Source: Alphaproteobacteria bacterium
GTDB lineage: Bacteria > Pseudomonadota > Alphaproteobacteria > ATCC43930 > CGMCC-115725
Direction: 5' to 3'
Assembly: GCA_005884825.1 (NCBI GenBank)
Contig: VAZT01000145.1
Location: forward strand, 1-11,751
DNA: 11,751 nucleotides
A model generated the notes under the pieces. That model was given only the letters and a program-made list of their open reading frames with translations, made no database searches and was not told where the DNA came from. The position numbers were made by a program, and so were the translations under genes. Of the stretch, positions 6,048-11,751 are shown in pieces; the first letter of the stretch is position 1, and the number at the start of each line of letters is the position of its first letter.

Positions 6048-6809
6048 ATGACACGGAAAGCGCGGATCGCCCATTTGGCCGGCCCCAACGCCACGATTCA
6101 GAACACCCCGCCGCTGGTCACCTCAAACAAGGCGAGGGCGAAGCACCAGCTGCCGGCGCTGACCAACCCCGACGGCTCGCCGGCGCGATTCGACGTGCTG
6201 CGCGCGCAGCGCTTGGCAGCGCCGGCGACCGTCTATGTCGAGCAGTTCAGCGCGCGTCCGCTCGAAGCCGATGCGGCCGAACTCTACGGTCCGCCGGACG
6301 GCTACATCGACAATGCCGGGTGTGTGCACAAGCAGCGGCAGAGCGCTGACGACAAGCCGGTATACGAGGTCGAACTGCGTCCGGAAGACGGGCTCTACCC
6401 CCTGCCCTACATGGCGCTTCAGGCGGACGGCTCGGCGTGGGAGGAGGAATGCGCCTTCCCCGATGCCCCCGAGCCGAAGGCACGGCAGGGCTTCTTCCCT
6501 GACGGCTCGCGCAGCTTCGAGGAAATCGACCGGCTGCAGATCGGCGAGCACGGCACCGGAAATCTGATCTCCGGCAAGGCCGAGATCGACTTCTACCGCA
6601 TCCTTCCGCCGTCCGGCTACACGAAGGGCCTGTCGGCCGACCGCCGCACCGATGCCGGGTCGGGCGATATTCCGGCCGAGCGGCGCGGCGTCGATTTCTT
6701 CCCCTACAAGCCTCGAGGAGACGATCTACTGGCTCAATCTCTTGATCGACACGACCGTGCCGATCTGCGGCAATGCCGCCCAACGGCCGCACGGCATGAT
6801 CAGCAATGA
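6048..6809 (+). pseudogene. Asparaginase-like protein, N-terminal part (frameshifted)
   Basis: ATG 6048 with GGGAGGG (6034-6040) starts a long protein reading RIAHLAGPNATIQNTPPLVT, then PPDGYIDNAGCVHKQ and KAEIDFYRILPPSGYTKG. Coding sense continues to about VDFF (6690-6701). Beyond that this frame degenerates into basic residues and stops at 6809, while the family-like continuation (SLEETIYWLNLL) is in the +1 frame. Removing one C from CCCC at 6701-6704 restores a continuous reading FFPTSLEETIYWL. The family is the long asparaginase-like proteins of rhizobial genomes; the N-terminal 'LAGPNATI' takes the place of the usual GGTIA motif, so the reaction (L-asparagine to aspartate and ammonia) is uncertain. 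It may be a true pseudogene or a sequencing error. Confidence 0.62.
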
Positions 6810-7710
6810 CGGGCCGAAGAACATTGTCGATTCGATTGAGTATATCGCCTCGCGGGTCTGGCAGGACGAGCAGGGCCGCAACCAGGCCGGTGCGGTTCTG
6901 ATCCAGGAGCAGCGGGTTTTCGCCGCCCGCGCCGTGCAAAAGGCCGACGCCCGGCCCGGCGGCTATGTGGCGACCGGCGGACATGGCGGTATCCTTGGCG
7001 CAGCCGGCCATGACGGCGCACCCCTCCTTCATTATCTGCCGACGGCGCGCCACACCTGGCGGTCCGAGGTGAACCTCACCTCCCTGCCGTCGCAGGTTAC
7101 CGGCGTACGCCGCGAAGGCTCGCGCATTGCAACCGTTCCGGTCGCCGTCAAAGGACCGGACGGGGCGCTGCTCGACACGGCAATCCCCAAGGTGGCGATC
7201 GCCAAGGACGCCAGCTATTGGGACGACGACAACCCGCCCGATCCCGAGGCGGAAGTCGATCTCGTCGCGCTGATCGGACACATGCTGAAATCGGCGCCGC
7301 TCGCCGGCTTTGTCGTCGAGGGATTTACCCCCTATGGCAGGACCGCCTCGAATGCCCGCCAGCGGTTGATGCTCCGAGCCGTGCACAGCGGGCTTCCGGT
7401 CGTCCGGGTTGGGCGCGGCAACACCGAGGGCTTCGTGCCACTGCACGACCCCTCCTTCATCGGCGGCTCGAACCTGACCGCGACAAAAGCCCGGCTGCTG
7501 CTGATGGCCTGCCTGATGAAATTCGGCAGCTTGCCGCCGGCGGCCGACCCGGATCATCCAACCTCCGCGGAAGCCGCCGCCGTGGGCGAGAAGGTCGCCG
7601 CGTATCAAGCGGTCTTCGACACTCATTCACCCGTGGCATTGAACTGTCGGCGGCTTGCCGCTACATTGTCGGCGCGACAGTCAGATCGCTCGAAAAACGG
7701 GAGGTTCGTC
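6703..7710 (+). pseudogene. Asparaginase-like protein, C-terminal part (frameshifted, stop lost)
   Basis: This frame carries the rest of the asparaginase-like protein: SLEETIYWLNLLIDTTVPIC, GNAAQRPHGMISNDGPKNIV (comparable to the 'GAMRP...SADGP.N' block of asparaginases), then LAGFVVEGFTPYGRT and SGLPVVRVGRGNTEGFVP (comparable to the C-terminal 'G.VLEG.G.GN...PVV' block). Homology ends about AAYQAVFDTH (7597-7626), where a stop is expected; the codon is TCA (7627-7629), one base from TGA, and the frame runs on through 27 non-homologous-looking residues into the GYD gene. The break at 6701-6704 falls just where the catalytic HGTDTxEET-like region should be. The function of the intact ancestor would be amide hydrolysis, by family only. 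Confidence 0.6.
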
Positions 7711-8046
7711 ATGCCCTTGTTCGTTACGCAAGGACGCTTCACCCGCGAGTACATCAAAGGCGGATTGGCAAAGCCGGAAGACAGGCACGCAGCCATTTCG
7801 CGTCTGTGCGAGCAGGCGGGCGGGAAGCTCGTGTCGCTCTACTTCACGCTCGGCCATTACGACTTCATGGTCATCTCGGAGATGCCCGACGCCAAGGCCG
7901 CCAGCGTGCTGGCGTTTGTTGCGACAGGCGGCGGCGGCATAGAAGGCTCGGTCACCACCCAAGCCTTTACTACGGCCGAGGCCAGAGACATGCTCGCGGC
8001 GGCAGGAAAGATCGCCGGCCAATACAAGCCGATGGGCGCTTCCTGA
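7711..8046 (+). CDS. GYD-domain protein
   Basis: The 111-residue protein MPLFVTQGRFTREYIKGGL ... KLVSLYFTLGHYDFMVISEM ... GGGIEGSVTTQAFTTAEA is a full-length GYD domain (the GHYD motif lies near residue 49-52). This is a small ferredoxin-like-fold family related to ABM/EthD-type domains, without an established general function. The ATG at 7711 has a strong GGGAGG site six bases upstream (7699-7704), so it is very likely translated on its own, although the asparaginase frame reads into it without a stop. It is the last gene of the reductase-asparaginase-GYD operon. Confidence 0.82.
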   Translation: MPLFVTQGRFTREYIKGGLAKPEDRHAAISRLCEQAGGKLVSLYFTLGHYDFMVISEMPDAKAASVLAFVATGGGGIEGSVTTQAFTTAEARDMLAAAGKIAGQYKPMGAS

Positions 8047-8065
8047 CCGCAGAGCGAGCCGCGCG

Positions 8066-8087
8066 CCGCCCGGCTTATCGCGGGCGG
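8066..8087. terminator. GC hairpin between convergent genes, candidate bidirectional terminator
   Basis: CCGCCCG (8066-8072) and CGGGCGG (8081-8087) pair perfectly around an 8-nt loop. It lies between the convergent GYD gene and the minus-strand gene, covering the latter's stop codon. There is no T-run, so termination is inferred from position and stem strength. Confidence 0.4.
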
Positions 8088-8356
8088 GTCCAAGGCGGAA
8101 ACAACTCGTCTGGGTCGTTGACCCAGACGAACGGAATGCCGTGCTGATCGGCGCAGTCCACGGCGAATCGAAAGTCTGCCTCTATCGTGTTGCCGAGCTT
8201 GCTCTGGTCGATTGCCGTTCCGCCTTCGGGAAAGCGCCAACTCCCGAGGGCACGATCGGGTTCGGTCGGGCTCCGGTAGACTCTGAACTCGATATACCGC
8301 GCGCCCGCCGCCTCTTCCTTCCCTTCGATGACTGCAACCACAGCCAACTCCTCCAT
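8075..8356 (-). CDS. Conserved-looking small protein of unknown function
   Basis: I do not recognise the family with certainty. The 93-residue acidic protein has a strand-rich N-terminus (LAVVAVIEGKE, YIEFRVYRSP), a central IDQSKLGNTIEADFRFAVDC helix and a C-terminal GIPFVWVNDPDELFPP. It has the composition of a genuine soluble protein, no signal peptide and no membrane segment. The ATG at 8356 has no convincing ribosome binding site. It lies between the tRNA fragment and the metabolic operon, thus on the chromosomal side of the proposed attachment site. Confidence 0.55.
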   Translation of the reverse strand: MEELAVVAVIEGKEEAAGARYIEFRVYRSPTEPDRALGSWRFPEGGTAIDQSKLGNTIEADFRFAVDCADQHGIPFVWVNDPDELFPPWTRPR

Positions 8357-8387
8357 ACCGATGCTGTGAGAATCTGGCGGGAAGTAC

Positions 8388-8430
8388 TGGTCGGAGTGAG
8401 AGGATTTGAACCTCCGGCCCCTGCCTCCCG
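8388..8430 (-). other. 3' half of a tRNA-Pro (CGG) gene, candidate attachment-site copy
   Basis: Read on the minus strand from 8430 to 8388, this is anticodon CGG with G37-A38, the 3' anticodon strand GGCAG, a variable loop, T-arm GGAGG-TTCAAAT-CCTCT, the 3' acceptor strand CACTCCG, discriminator A and encoded CCA. A 5' acceptor strand (CGGAGTG) and D-arm are absent in the next 100 bases, so the gene is truncated at its anticodon. A C1-starting acceptor and CGG anticodon indicate tRNA-Pro. Such 3' tRNA halves are the distal att copy left when an element integrates by site-specific recombination. The orientation means the element lies to the right. The 5' portion should sit with the intact tRNA at the far end. 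Confidence 0.75.
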
Positions 8431-8485
8431 AGAGCCGCGGATCCGCAGCATAAGCCCTTGTTTCTAGGTGGTTTGTTGGCCGCTG

Positions 8486-8710
8486 TCACGACTGCGTGTC
8501 AAAGACGTGCCATCGGCAAGGGCGTTCCAGCTCCTCGATCCACTCGCGCGCTCCGGCCAATGCCTCGGTGAAATCCCGCCACAGCGGCGAGTCTTCCTCG
8601 ACATAGAATTGCACGACGCATTCGATTTTATCGAGCGCATCGCTCACGTGATCGCAGGCTAGGCGCCGCCGGTCTGCAGCAGACCGGCCATGTGCGGTGT
8701 TCCGTTTCAC
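8486..8710 (-). CDS. Small protein of the mobile element, unknown function
   Basis: The 74-residue protein starts at GTG 8710 inside the stop of the preceding gene (GTGA overlap), indicating translational coupling. It has a basic N-terminus (RSAADRRRLACDHVSDALDK) and then an acidic aromatic part (VQFYVEEDSPLWRDFTEALA, EWIEELERPCRWHVF). No family is recognised. It is the last gene before the attachment-site fragment. High GC at third codon positions and the coupled start support it as real. Confidence 0.5.
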   Translation of the reverse strand: MKRNTAHGRSAADRRRLACDHVSDALDKIECVVQFYVEEDSPLWRDFTEALAGAREWIEELERPCRWHVFDTQS

Positions 8711-8913
8711 GGCGGGGTTCCCCGGATCGCACGCTCGACGTCCTCGTCTTGGATATCGAGGATCCGCTCACCAAGCTCCCAATGCTTGCGCGACAGCCTT
8801 TGCAGCGGGGTTACCGGCTCCGCCGGCGCGACCGCCATTTCCGCCTCTCCCTCCCACAGCTCACAAGCCTTCGTGGCAGCTTCGTCGACCGTCGTCTCCT
8901 CCGCCACCGACAA
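8707..8913 (-). CDS. Small acidic protein of the mobile element, start uncertain
   Basis: From TTG 8913 the product is 68 residues (ETTVDEAATKACELWEGEAE, then LQRLSRKHWELGERILDIQD). The same frame is open and coding-like well upstream, reading KLTEAEAAQVKAFHQACSAK and FAEIKACIAGELGYDPAALS back to about 9060. A perfect AGGAGG (9094-9089) follows the upstream gene's stop, but no ATG, GTG or TTG lies in frame between it and 8913. The true protein is therefore probably about 110-120 residues with a non-standard start or a lost start codon. No family recognised. It overlaps the next gene by four bases. Confidence 0.5.
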   Translation of the reverse strand: MSVAEETTVDEAATKACELWEGEAEMAVAPAEPVTPLQRLSRKHWELGERILDIQDEDVERAIRGTPP

Positions 8914-9098
8914 CGCGGCCGGATCGTAGCCGAGCTCGCCGGCGATGCAGGCTTTAATCTCGGCGAATTTCGCGGAACAGGCCTGATGGAACGCTTTGAC
9001 TTGCGCTGCCTCGGCCTCGGTCAGCTTGCCGACATTGTCGTCATCCCCGTGTGGGTCGTGAAGAGCAGCTTGCGGGCCGGCCTGCCGGCCTCCTGAAG

Positions 9099-9305
9099 CT
9101 ATCGAAATCCCTTCATCAAGCCGGTGACCAGCGGTTCCGGTGCAACCGCGGGATAGTTGCGAGCTAGAAACGCGACGATCGCCGAGCGCGGCACCGGGCG
9201 ATCCCGGCGAATCTCACGCCGGATAAACCGCAGTGCCGCGGCTTTGGCCTGACGGGCGCGCATCGATGCAGCGATGATGTGCATGGACCTTTGCTCGCCA
9301 GTCAT
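9099..9305 (-). CDS. Small basic protein of the mobile element, unknown function
   Basis: The 68-residue arginine-rich protein contains MHIIAASMRARQAKAAALRF, IRREIRRDRPVPRSAIVAFL and ends LVTGLMKGFR. The basic helix suggests nucleic acid binding, but no family is recognised. ATG 9305 begins 34 nt after the stop of the upstream gene; GAGGGGG lies about 6-12 bases before it. The frame stays open further upstream but there it is the shadow of the neighbouring gene, so the shorter start is chosen. The next gene follows with an AGGAGG site directly after its stop. Confidence 0.5.
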   Translation of the reverse strand: MTGEQRSMHIIAASMRARQAKAAALRFIRREIRRDRPVPRSAIVAFLARNYPAVAPEPLVTGLMKGFR

Positions 9306-9339
9306 GCCGTCGGCCCCCTCGTCGCAGCTGCCATCGAGG

Positions 9340-9705
9340 TCAGGGCGGGATCGGCGGCGAGATTGGCTGCAATCGCTGGGCGAGCTGCGCGCCGTCGGTG
9401 AGGCCGTTCCAATGGTCGAGGATCGCTTTTTCGTTGAGCGCGATCCATTGCGTGACGGCTCTGAGATCAGCGGCCGAGAGCCGGCCGGCGACGACATGCG
9501 GCCGCGGCCGCAACCCCACTACCGCGAGATTGCCGGGATCCATCCGCGTGCCGTGCGCCTGCATGACCTTGACGCGGACATCGTGCGGCGCGCCGTAGCT
9601 CGGACCGACCCAAACCACCATCGGCAGCCCGGTCGTTGCCGGAAAGAGATTGGTCATCAGGAACAATTCGTCGGCTGTGGTACCGCCGCGGCCGAGTTCG
9701 CTCAT
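9340..9705 (-). CDS. Phage/ICE-associated protein of unknown function, DUF4160-like C-terminus
   Basis: The 121-residue protein reads LFLMTNLFPATTGLPMVVWV near its start, then HDVRVKVMQAHGTRMDPGNL, and later LSAADLRAVTQWIALNEKAI followed by LDHWNG. The final segment ('LS..DLR.V..WI.LN...I..W.G') resembles the C-terminal block of DUF4160-type proteins. The whole looks like a rhizobial mobile-element protein often found beside MT-A70 genes, though I cannot name it firmly. ATG 9705 overlaps the methyltransferase stop (ATGA), with GGAGGGGAAGG immediately upstream inside that gene, so the two are translationally coupled. Confidence 0.65.
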   Translation of the reverse strand: MSELGRGGTTADELFLMTNLFPATTGLPMVVWVGPSYGAPHDVRVKVMQAHGTRMDPGNLAVVGLRPRPHVVAGRLSAADLRAVTQWIALNEKAILDHWNGLTDGAQLAQRLQPISPPIPP

Positions 9706-10472
9706 GCCTTCCCCTCCAGCGCGGCGACACGAACGCGGCGCCAGTCGCCTGCGTCTGCTCGATCTCGTTGCGCGAGTAGGACGTCGACCTCGTTGCCCCA
9801 CGCATCCCAGCCAGGCCGGGCGGGGCCGCGGGCGAACATCTCCAGCTTTGGCGTGGTCGGAAAAAATTCCTCGATCATCTGGGCGACCGCTTCCGGCTTT
9901 TCGCTGTGCTTGGCCGCGGCCGCCTCGATCACCAGCGGCGGATCGAGCATCGATGACCATTGCGTGCCTGGCGCCGGCGCCGGCACGGTGCCGCGCGTTG
10001 CGATGAGCAGGTACTCGTGCACGAAGCGGGCCCAATAGCCTTTGGCCTGGTGGGGCTTCTTCCAGGCGTAGCTGGTCTGATAGGCAAAGCCCCAGGCTTC
10101 GACGACGGCGAGCGCCTCGGGCAGCATCGACGCGATCGCCCACAGGAACAGCACGCAATTCTTGGCAGCCGGCACCTTGACCGCCTTGATCTGGTCGAGC
10201 GGCATGGTCGGGTAGTGGTTGTCGGCCGCACGACCCATCCCGGTCTCGCGCGACCACGGTTCCCACCGCCACGGCGGATCCGCGTAGATGACGGCACAGG
10301 GCTTGCTGCCGAGGGCCAAGGATGCCTTTACCGTCGCCGCGGCGAGCGCGGCCTCGCGCGCCCGCCGAGCCTTTTGCTTCAGCTTGGTTCGGTCAGGGCG
10401 CAGATTGCGGCGGTATCGCTTCCGGCGCTGCGCCGGGGTCATGGCCTTACGGCCGATCGGTCTCCGCCCCAT
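9702..10472 (-). CDS. MT-A70 family adenine-N6 DNA methyltransferase
   Basis: The 256-residue protein has a basic N-terminal leader with GRKAMTPAQRRKRYRRNLR, a motif common to rhizobial mobile-element DNA-binding proteins. The MT-A70 fold follows: VIYADPPWRW with catalytic DPPW at residues 65-68, PLDQIKAVKVPAAKNCVLFL, WGFAYQTSYAWKKP, the EYLLIATRG strand, a KPEAVAQMIEEFF segment and the closing KLEMFARGPARPGWDAWGNE. This family transfers methyl from S-adenosylmethionine to adenine N6; in prophages the target is DNA and the role is probably protection from host restriction (inference). No restriction endonuclease is adjacent, so it looks like an orphan methylase. ATG 10472 has GAGG about ten bases upstream. 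It heads the minus-strand unit. Confidence 0.9.
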   Translation of the reverse strand: MGRRPIGRKAMTPAQRRKRYRRNLRPDRTKLKQKARRAREAALAAATVKASLALGSKPCAVIYADPPWRWEPWSRETGMGRAADNHYPTMPLDQIKAVKVPAAKNCVLFLWAIASMLPEALAVVEAWGFAYQTSYAWKKPHQAKGYWARFVHEYLLIATRGTVPAPAPGTQWSSMLDPPLVIEAAAAKHSEKPEAVAQMIEEFFPTTPKLEMFARGPARPGWDAWGNEVDVLLAQRDRADAGDWRRVRVAALEGKA

Positions 10473-10490
10473 GCCAATGGCCTCACATTC

Positions 10491-10509
10491 CGTAACGCCG
10501 ATCGTTACG
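10491..10509. promoter_or_regulatory. Perfect palindrome, candidate repressor operator
   Basis: CGTAACG (10491-10497) and CGTTACG (10503-10509) are exact complements around a 5-nt spacer, 19 nt before the methyltransferase start and in the divergent gap between the two element transcription units. Size and symmetry suit a dimeric phage-type repressor. The rest of 10473-10638 shows G-rich runs but no clear promoter. Confidence 0.55.
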
Positions 10510-10638
10510 ATATCACGAGGCGGACCCGTCAGGGAGGGAGGTGGGGGTATCGCGGTCCAAAAGGGATCGCGCCCCTAACCGCAATGGGCCAACGCGCGCA
10601 ATGCCGCGAAATTCGGACCGGGGGTCAGGCATGCGCGA

Positions 10639-11094
10639 GTGGCCGTAAAACCCGAGCTCGCCCGCATCCTCGAGATCCTGGCGCGGGCGGCGCCGGCGGA
10701 TCGCCCCTTCCTCGAGCCGCGGCGGGTGCCGGCCTGGGCTGCGGCGTCGCCGGCGCCTTCTGGTGCGCGACGCGCTCATCCGGGGGGCAGAGAGCGGTTT
10801 TTCACGGATCGGCGGGTGACTGTCGCGGCCAGCGACCTTGCCGCGGCGCTTGGCGCTTATGCGCTGGCCGGCTGGCGCTGGGAAAAGCACGGCGGGCTGC
10901 CGGCGGGCGCGAGCGAGCGGCACCGGGTGTTGTACGGGATCCTCGATGCCGGCGCCGGCCGCGCGCTCGGCTGGAGGCGCATTGCGGAAATCTTACAAAC
11001 CGCTCGCAATGGAATTGCAGTATCCCCGGCCGATGCTGTCGAAAAAGCCGCGCCTGCCCGACCCCGATGCCATTGCGCTTCCGCCGATCGGTGA
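10639..11094 (+). CDS. Hypothetical protein of the mobile element
   Basis: No family is recognised. From GTG 10639 the frame gives 151 residues: KPELARILEILARAAPADRP, a Pro/Ala/Arg-rich middle, then VTVAASDLAAALGAYALAGW and RVLYGILDAGAGRALGWRRI. The last stretch looks like a genuine folded domain, perhaps DNA-binding. The final 25-30 residues overlap the next gene in another frame and are low-complexity, so the true C-terminus may be altered. GGTCAGG lies about twelve bases upstream of the start. It is the first gene of the plus-strand unit. Confidence 0.4.
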   Translation: MAVKPELARILEILARAAPADRPFLEPRRVPAWAAASPAPSGARRAHPGGRERFFTDRRVTVAASDLAAALGAYALAGWRWEKHGGLPAGASERHRVLYGILDAGAGRALGWRRIAEILQTARNGIAVSPADAVEKAAPARPRCHCASADR

Positions 11095-11636
11095 CGATCC
11101 GGCCTACCAAGCCGCATTGGTCGAGCTCGTGGCGCTGGAACGCCGCCGGGCAGAGATCGAGCAGCGGCGCAAAACGCGCCAAGGCAAGGCTGCAAGGGGC
11201 AAAGACGGGCCGCAGCGCGCTGGCGAGGGCGCGAGATTTGCTGGCCGGCGGCACCTTAGGCGCTGCCGACCCGATTGACGACATCAAAGCGGCTGACGAA
11301 GAAGAATTTCAGATCTTGCGGCCGGCGATCGCCGAGGCGACGCGCCGGCTGGACGACGTGCACGGCGATTTGTCGCTCGCCGCCTGTCAAAAGGTGCAAC
11401 CGCAATACGCCACGGCGCTGCGGGCGGCACTCCAAGCAATGATTGACGTCAATGCTGCACTCGAAGCGGCCGGCGCGGTGCGACCGATGCTCCGCGCACG
11501 CGGGTATTCGGTGCTCGACACCCAGCTGCCGAGCGGCTTCGCGCCGGCGGCGACAGCGCTCGGCGATCTGGCCGCGGTCGGCGCCTCGCAAAGCTGGTTC
11601 TGGAAGAACATGCCCACCGATCACGGGCTCATTTAA
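11009..11636 (+). pseudogene. Coiled-coil protein of the mobile element, frameshifted at an A-run
   Basis: ATG 11009 opens a frame reading MELQYPRPMLSKKPRLPDPD, then YQAALVELVALERRRAEIEQ. At 11171-11174 an AAAA run ends the coding sense of this frame; dropping one A continues as RRKRAKARLQGAKTGRSALA, LLAGGTLG and DEEEFQILRPAIAEATRRLD, up to WFWKNMPTDHGLI and stop at 11636. The rejoined protein is about 208 residues: a charged coiled coil followed by an alpha-helical domain. No family is recognised; position and style suit a phage or island protein. Its stop overlaps the next ATG (TAATG), showing the downstream frame is the biological one. Sequencing error and true mutation are both possible. 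Confidence 0.55.
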
Positions 11637-11751
11637 TGGATATCGACACGACCCGCGCCGAAGTCGAAGCGGCACTGCGCGAGGCACTGAACGAGCGGCC
11701 GCCGCTGCTCGCCGAGGCGGAAACGACGGCGCGCCGGGCGCACGATGTGCA
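11636..11751 (+). CDS. Hypothetical protein of the mobile element, N-terminus only
   Basis: ATG 11636 overlaps the preceding TAA by one base and opens a frame that runs off the right edge: MDIDTTRAEVEAALREALNE, then RPPLLAEAETTARRAHDV. The helical, acidic N-terminus and the coupled start support a real gene. Nothing can be said of its function. Confidence 0.5.
   Translation, partial: MDIDTTRAEVEAALREALNERPPLLAEAETTARRAHDV

Larger units (their letters stand above)
8388..11751. mobile_element. Terminal part of a tRNA-Pro-integrated element (prophage or integrative island)
   Basis: The region is bounded on the left by the tRNA-Pro 3' fragment. It contains only small tightly packed genes without housekeeping relatives, an MT-A70-type DNA methyltransferase, overlapping start/stop codons, and two divergent transcription units around a palindromic operator-like site. 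This layout is common in alphaproteobacterial prophages and integrative elements. No integrase, repressor, terminase or structural gene is visible. The right boundary lies outside the window. Confidence 0.6.

Noticed and set aside
6247..7626. A 459-codon minus-strand open frame
   Set aside because: Antisense to the asparaginase-like gene, with Arg/Gly/Pro-rich low-complexity translation and no recognisable domain; a typical GC-rich shadow frame.
7218..8147. A 309-codon plus-strand open frame overlapping the asparaginase and GYD genes
   Set aside because: Very Arg/Ala/Gly-rich, no domain sense; the frame one base away carries clear asparaginase and GYD motifs.
8388..8480. A complete tRNA gene
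   Set aside because: The 3' half is perfect, but the 5' acceptor strand (CGGAGTG) and D-arm are absent and the sequence before the anticodon does not form a matching stem, so it is only a fragment.
8692..9096. A 134-codon plus-strand open frame
   Set aside because: The opposite strand shows better coding sense, coupled start/stop overlaps and an AGGAGG site; the plus frame has no ribosome binding site and shadow-like composition.
9960..11636. A 558-codon plus-strand open frame
   Set aside because: Its first part is antisense to the MT-A70 gene and its middle is the wrong frame over 10639-11094, rich in Arg/Gly/Pro. Only the last 150 or so codons are coding and belong to the frameshifted 11009-11636 gene.
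1..11751. CRISPR array or insertion sequence
   Set aside because: No regularly spaced repeats, transposase-like frames or paired terminal inverted repeats were seen.

Overview
The window is GC-rich DNA from an alphaproteobacterium, probably of the Hyphomicrobiales (rhizobial/Bradyrhizobium-like) type. The evidence is codon use, a general-stress (EcfG-type, GGAAC-N16/17-CGTT) promoter, an alphaproteobacterial ECF sigma factor, and stress/envelope gene families common in that group. I assign no genus.

Left part (1-4900): envelope and stress genes. A penicillin-binding protein 1A-type gene leaves the window on the minus strand. Divergent from it, a consensus EcfG promoter (452-477) reads into four tightly spaced plus-strand genes (523-2687). 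These encode a YqjD/ElaB-like single-pass membrane protein, a holin-X-like two-TM protein, a two-TM alanine-rich protein and a secreted cysteine-containing protein. An orphan OmpR-family response regulator (minus) and an ECF sigma factor (plus) follow, divergent across a 215-nt regulatory region. Downstream of the sigma gene lies a probable non-coding RNA (about 4424-4542) ending in a very strong intrinsic terminator. A second EcfG-like promoter then precedes a 78-aa DUF2188-type protein.

Middle part (4900-8090): a metabolic operon. It holds an aldo/keto reductase of the D-threo-aldose (L-fucose) dehydrogenase type, an asparaginase-like gene disrupted by a +1 frameshift in a CCCC run, and a GYD-domain protein that sits in frame with the asparaginase remnant. 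A GC hairpin closes the operon against a convergent small minus-strand gene.

Right part (8388-11751): start of an integrated element. A 43-nt 3' half of a tRNA-Pro gene (anticodon CGG to CCA), without its 5' half, lies at 8388-8430 and is best read as the distal attachment-site copy of an element extending to the right. Beyond it are a minus-strand run of small genes headed by an MT-A70-type adenine methyltransferase and a divergent plus-strand run of unrecognised phage-like genes. A perfect 7-5-7 palindrome lies in the divergent promoter region between them. The second gene of the plus-strand run is also frameshifted, at an AAAA run. No integrase, capsid or terminase is visible, so the type of element (prophage, ICE or island) stays open.

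I see no certain new defence or molecular system. The most promising undescribed items are the candidate small RNA next to the ECF sigma gene, the stress-promoter-driven envelope operon, and the tRNA-Pro attachment site with its small-gene cassette.
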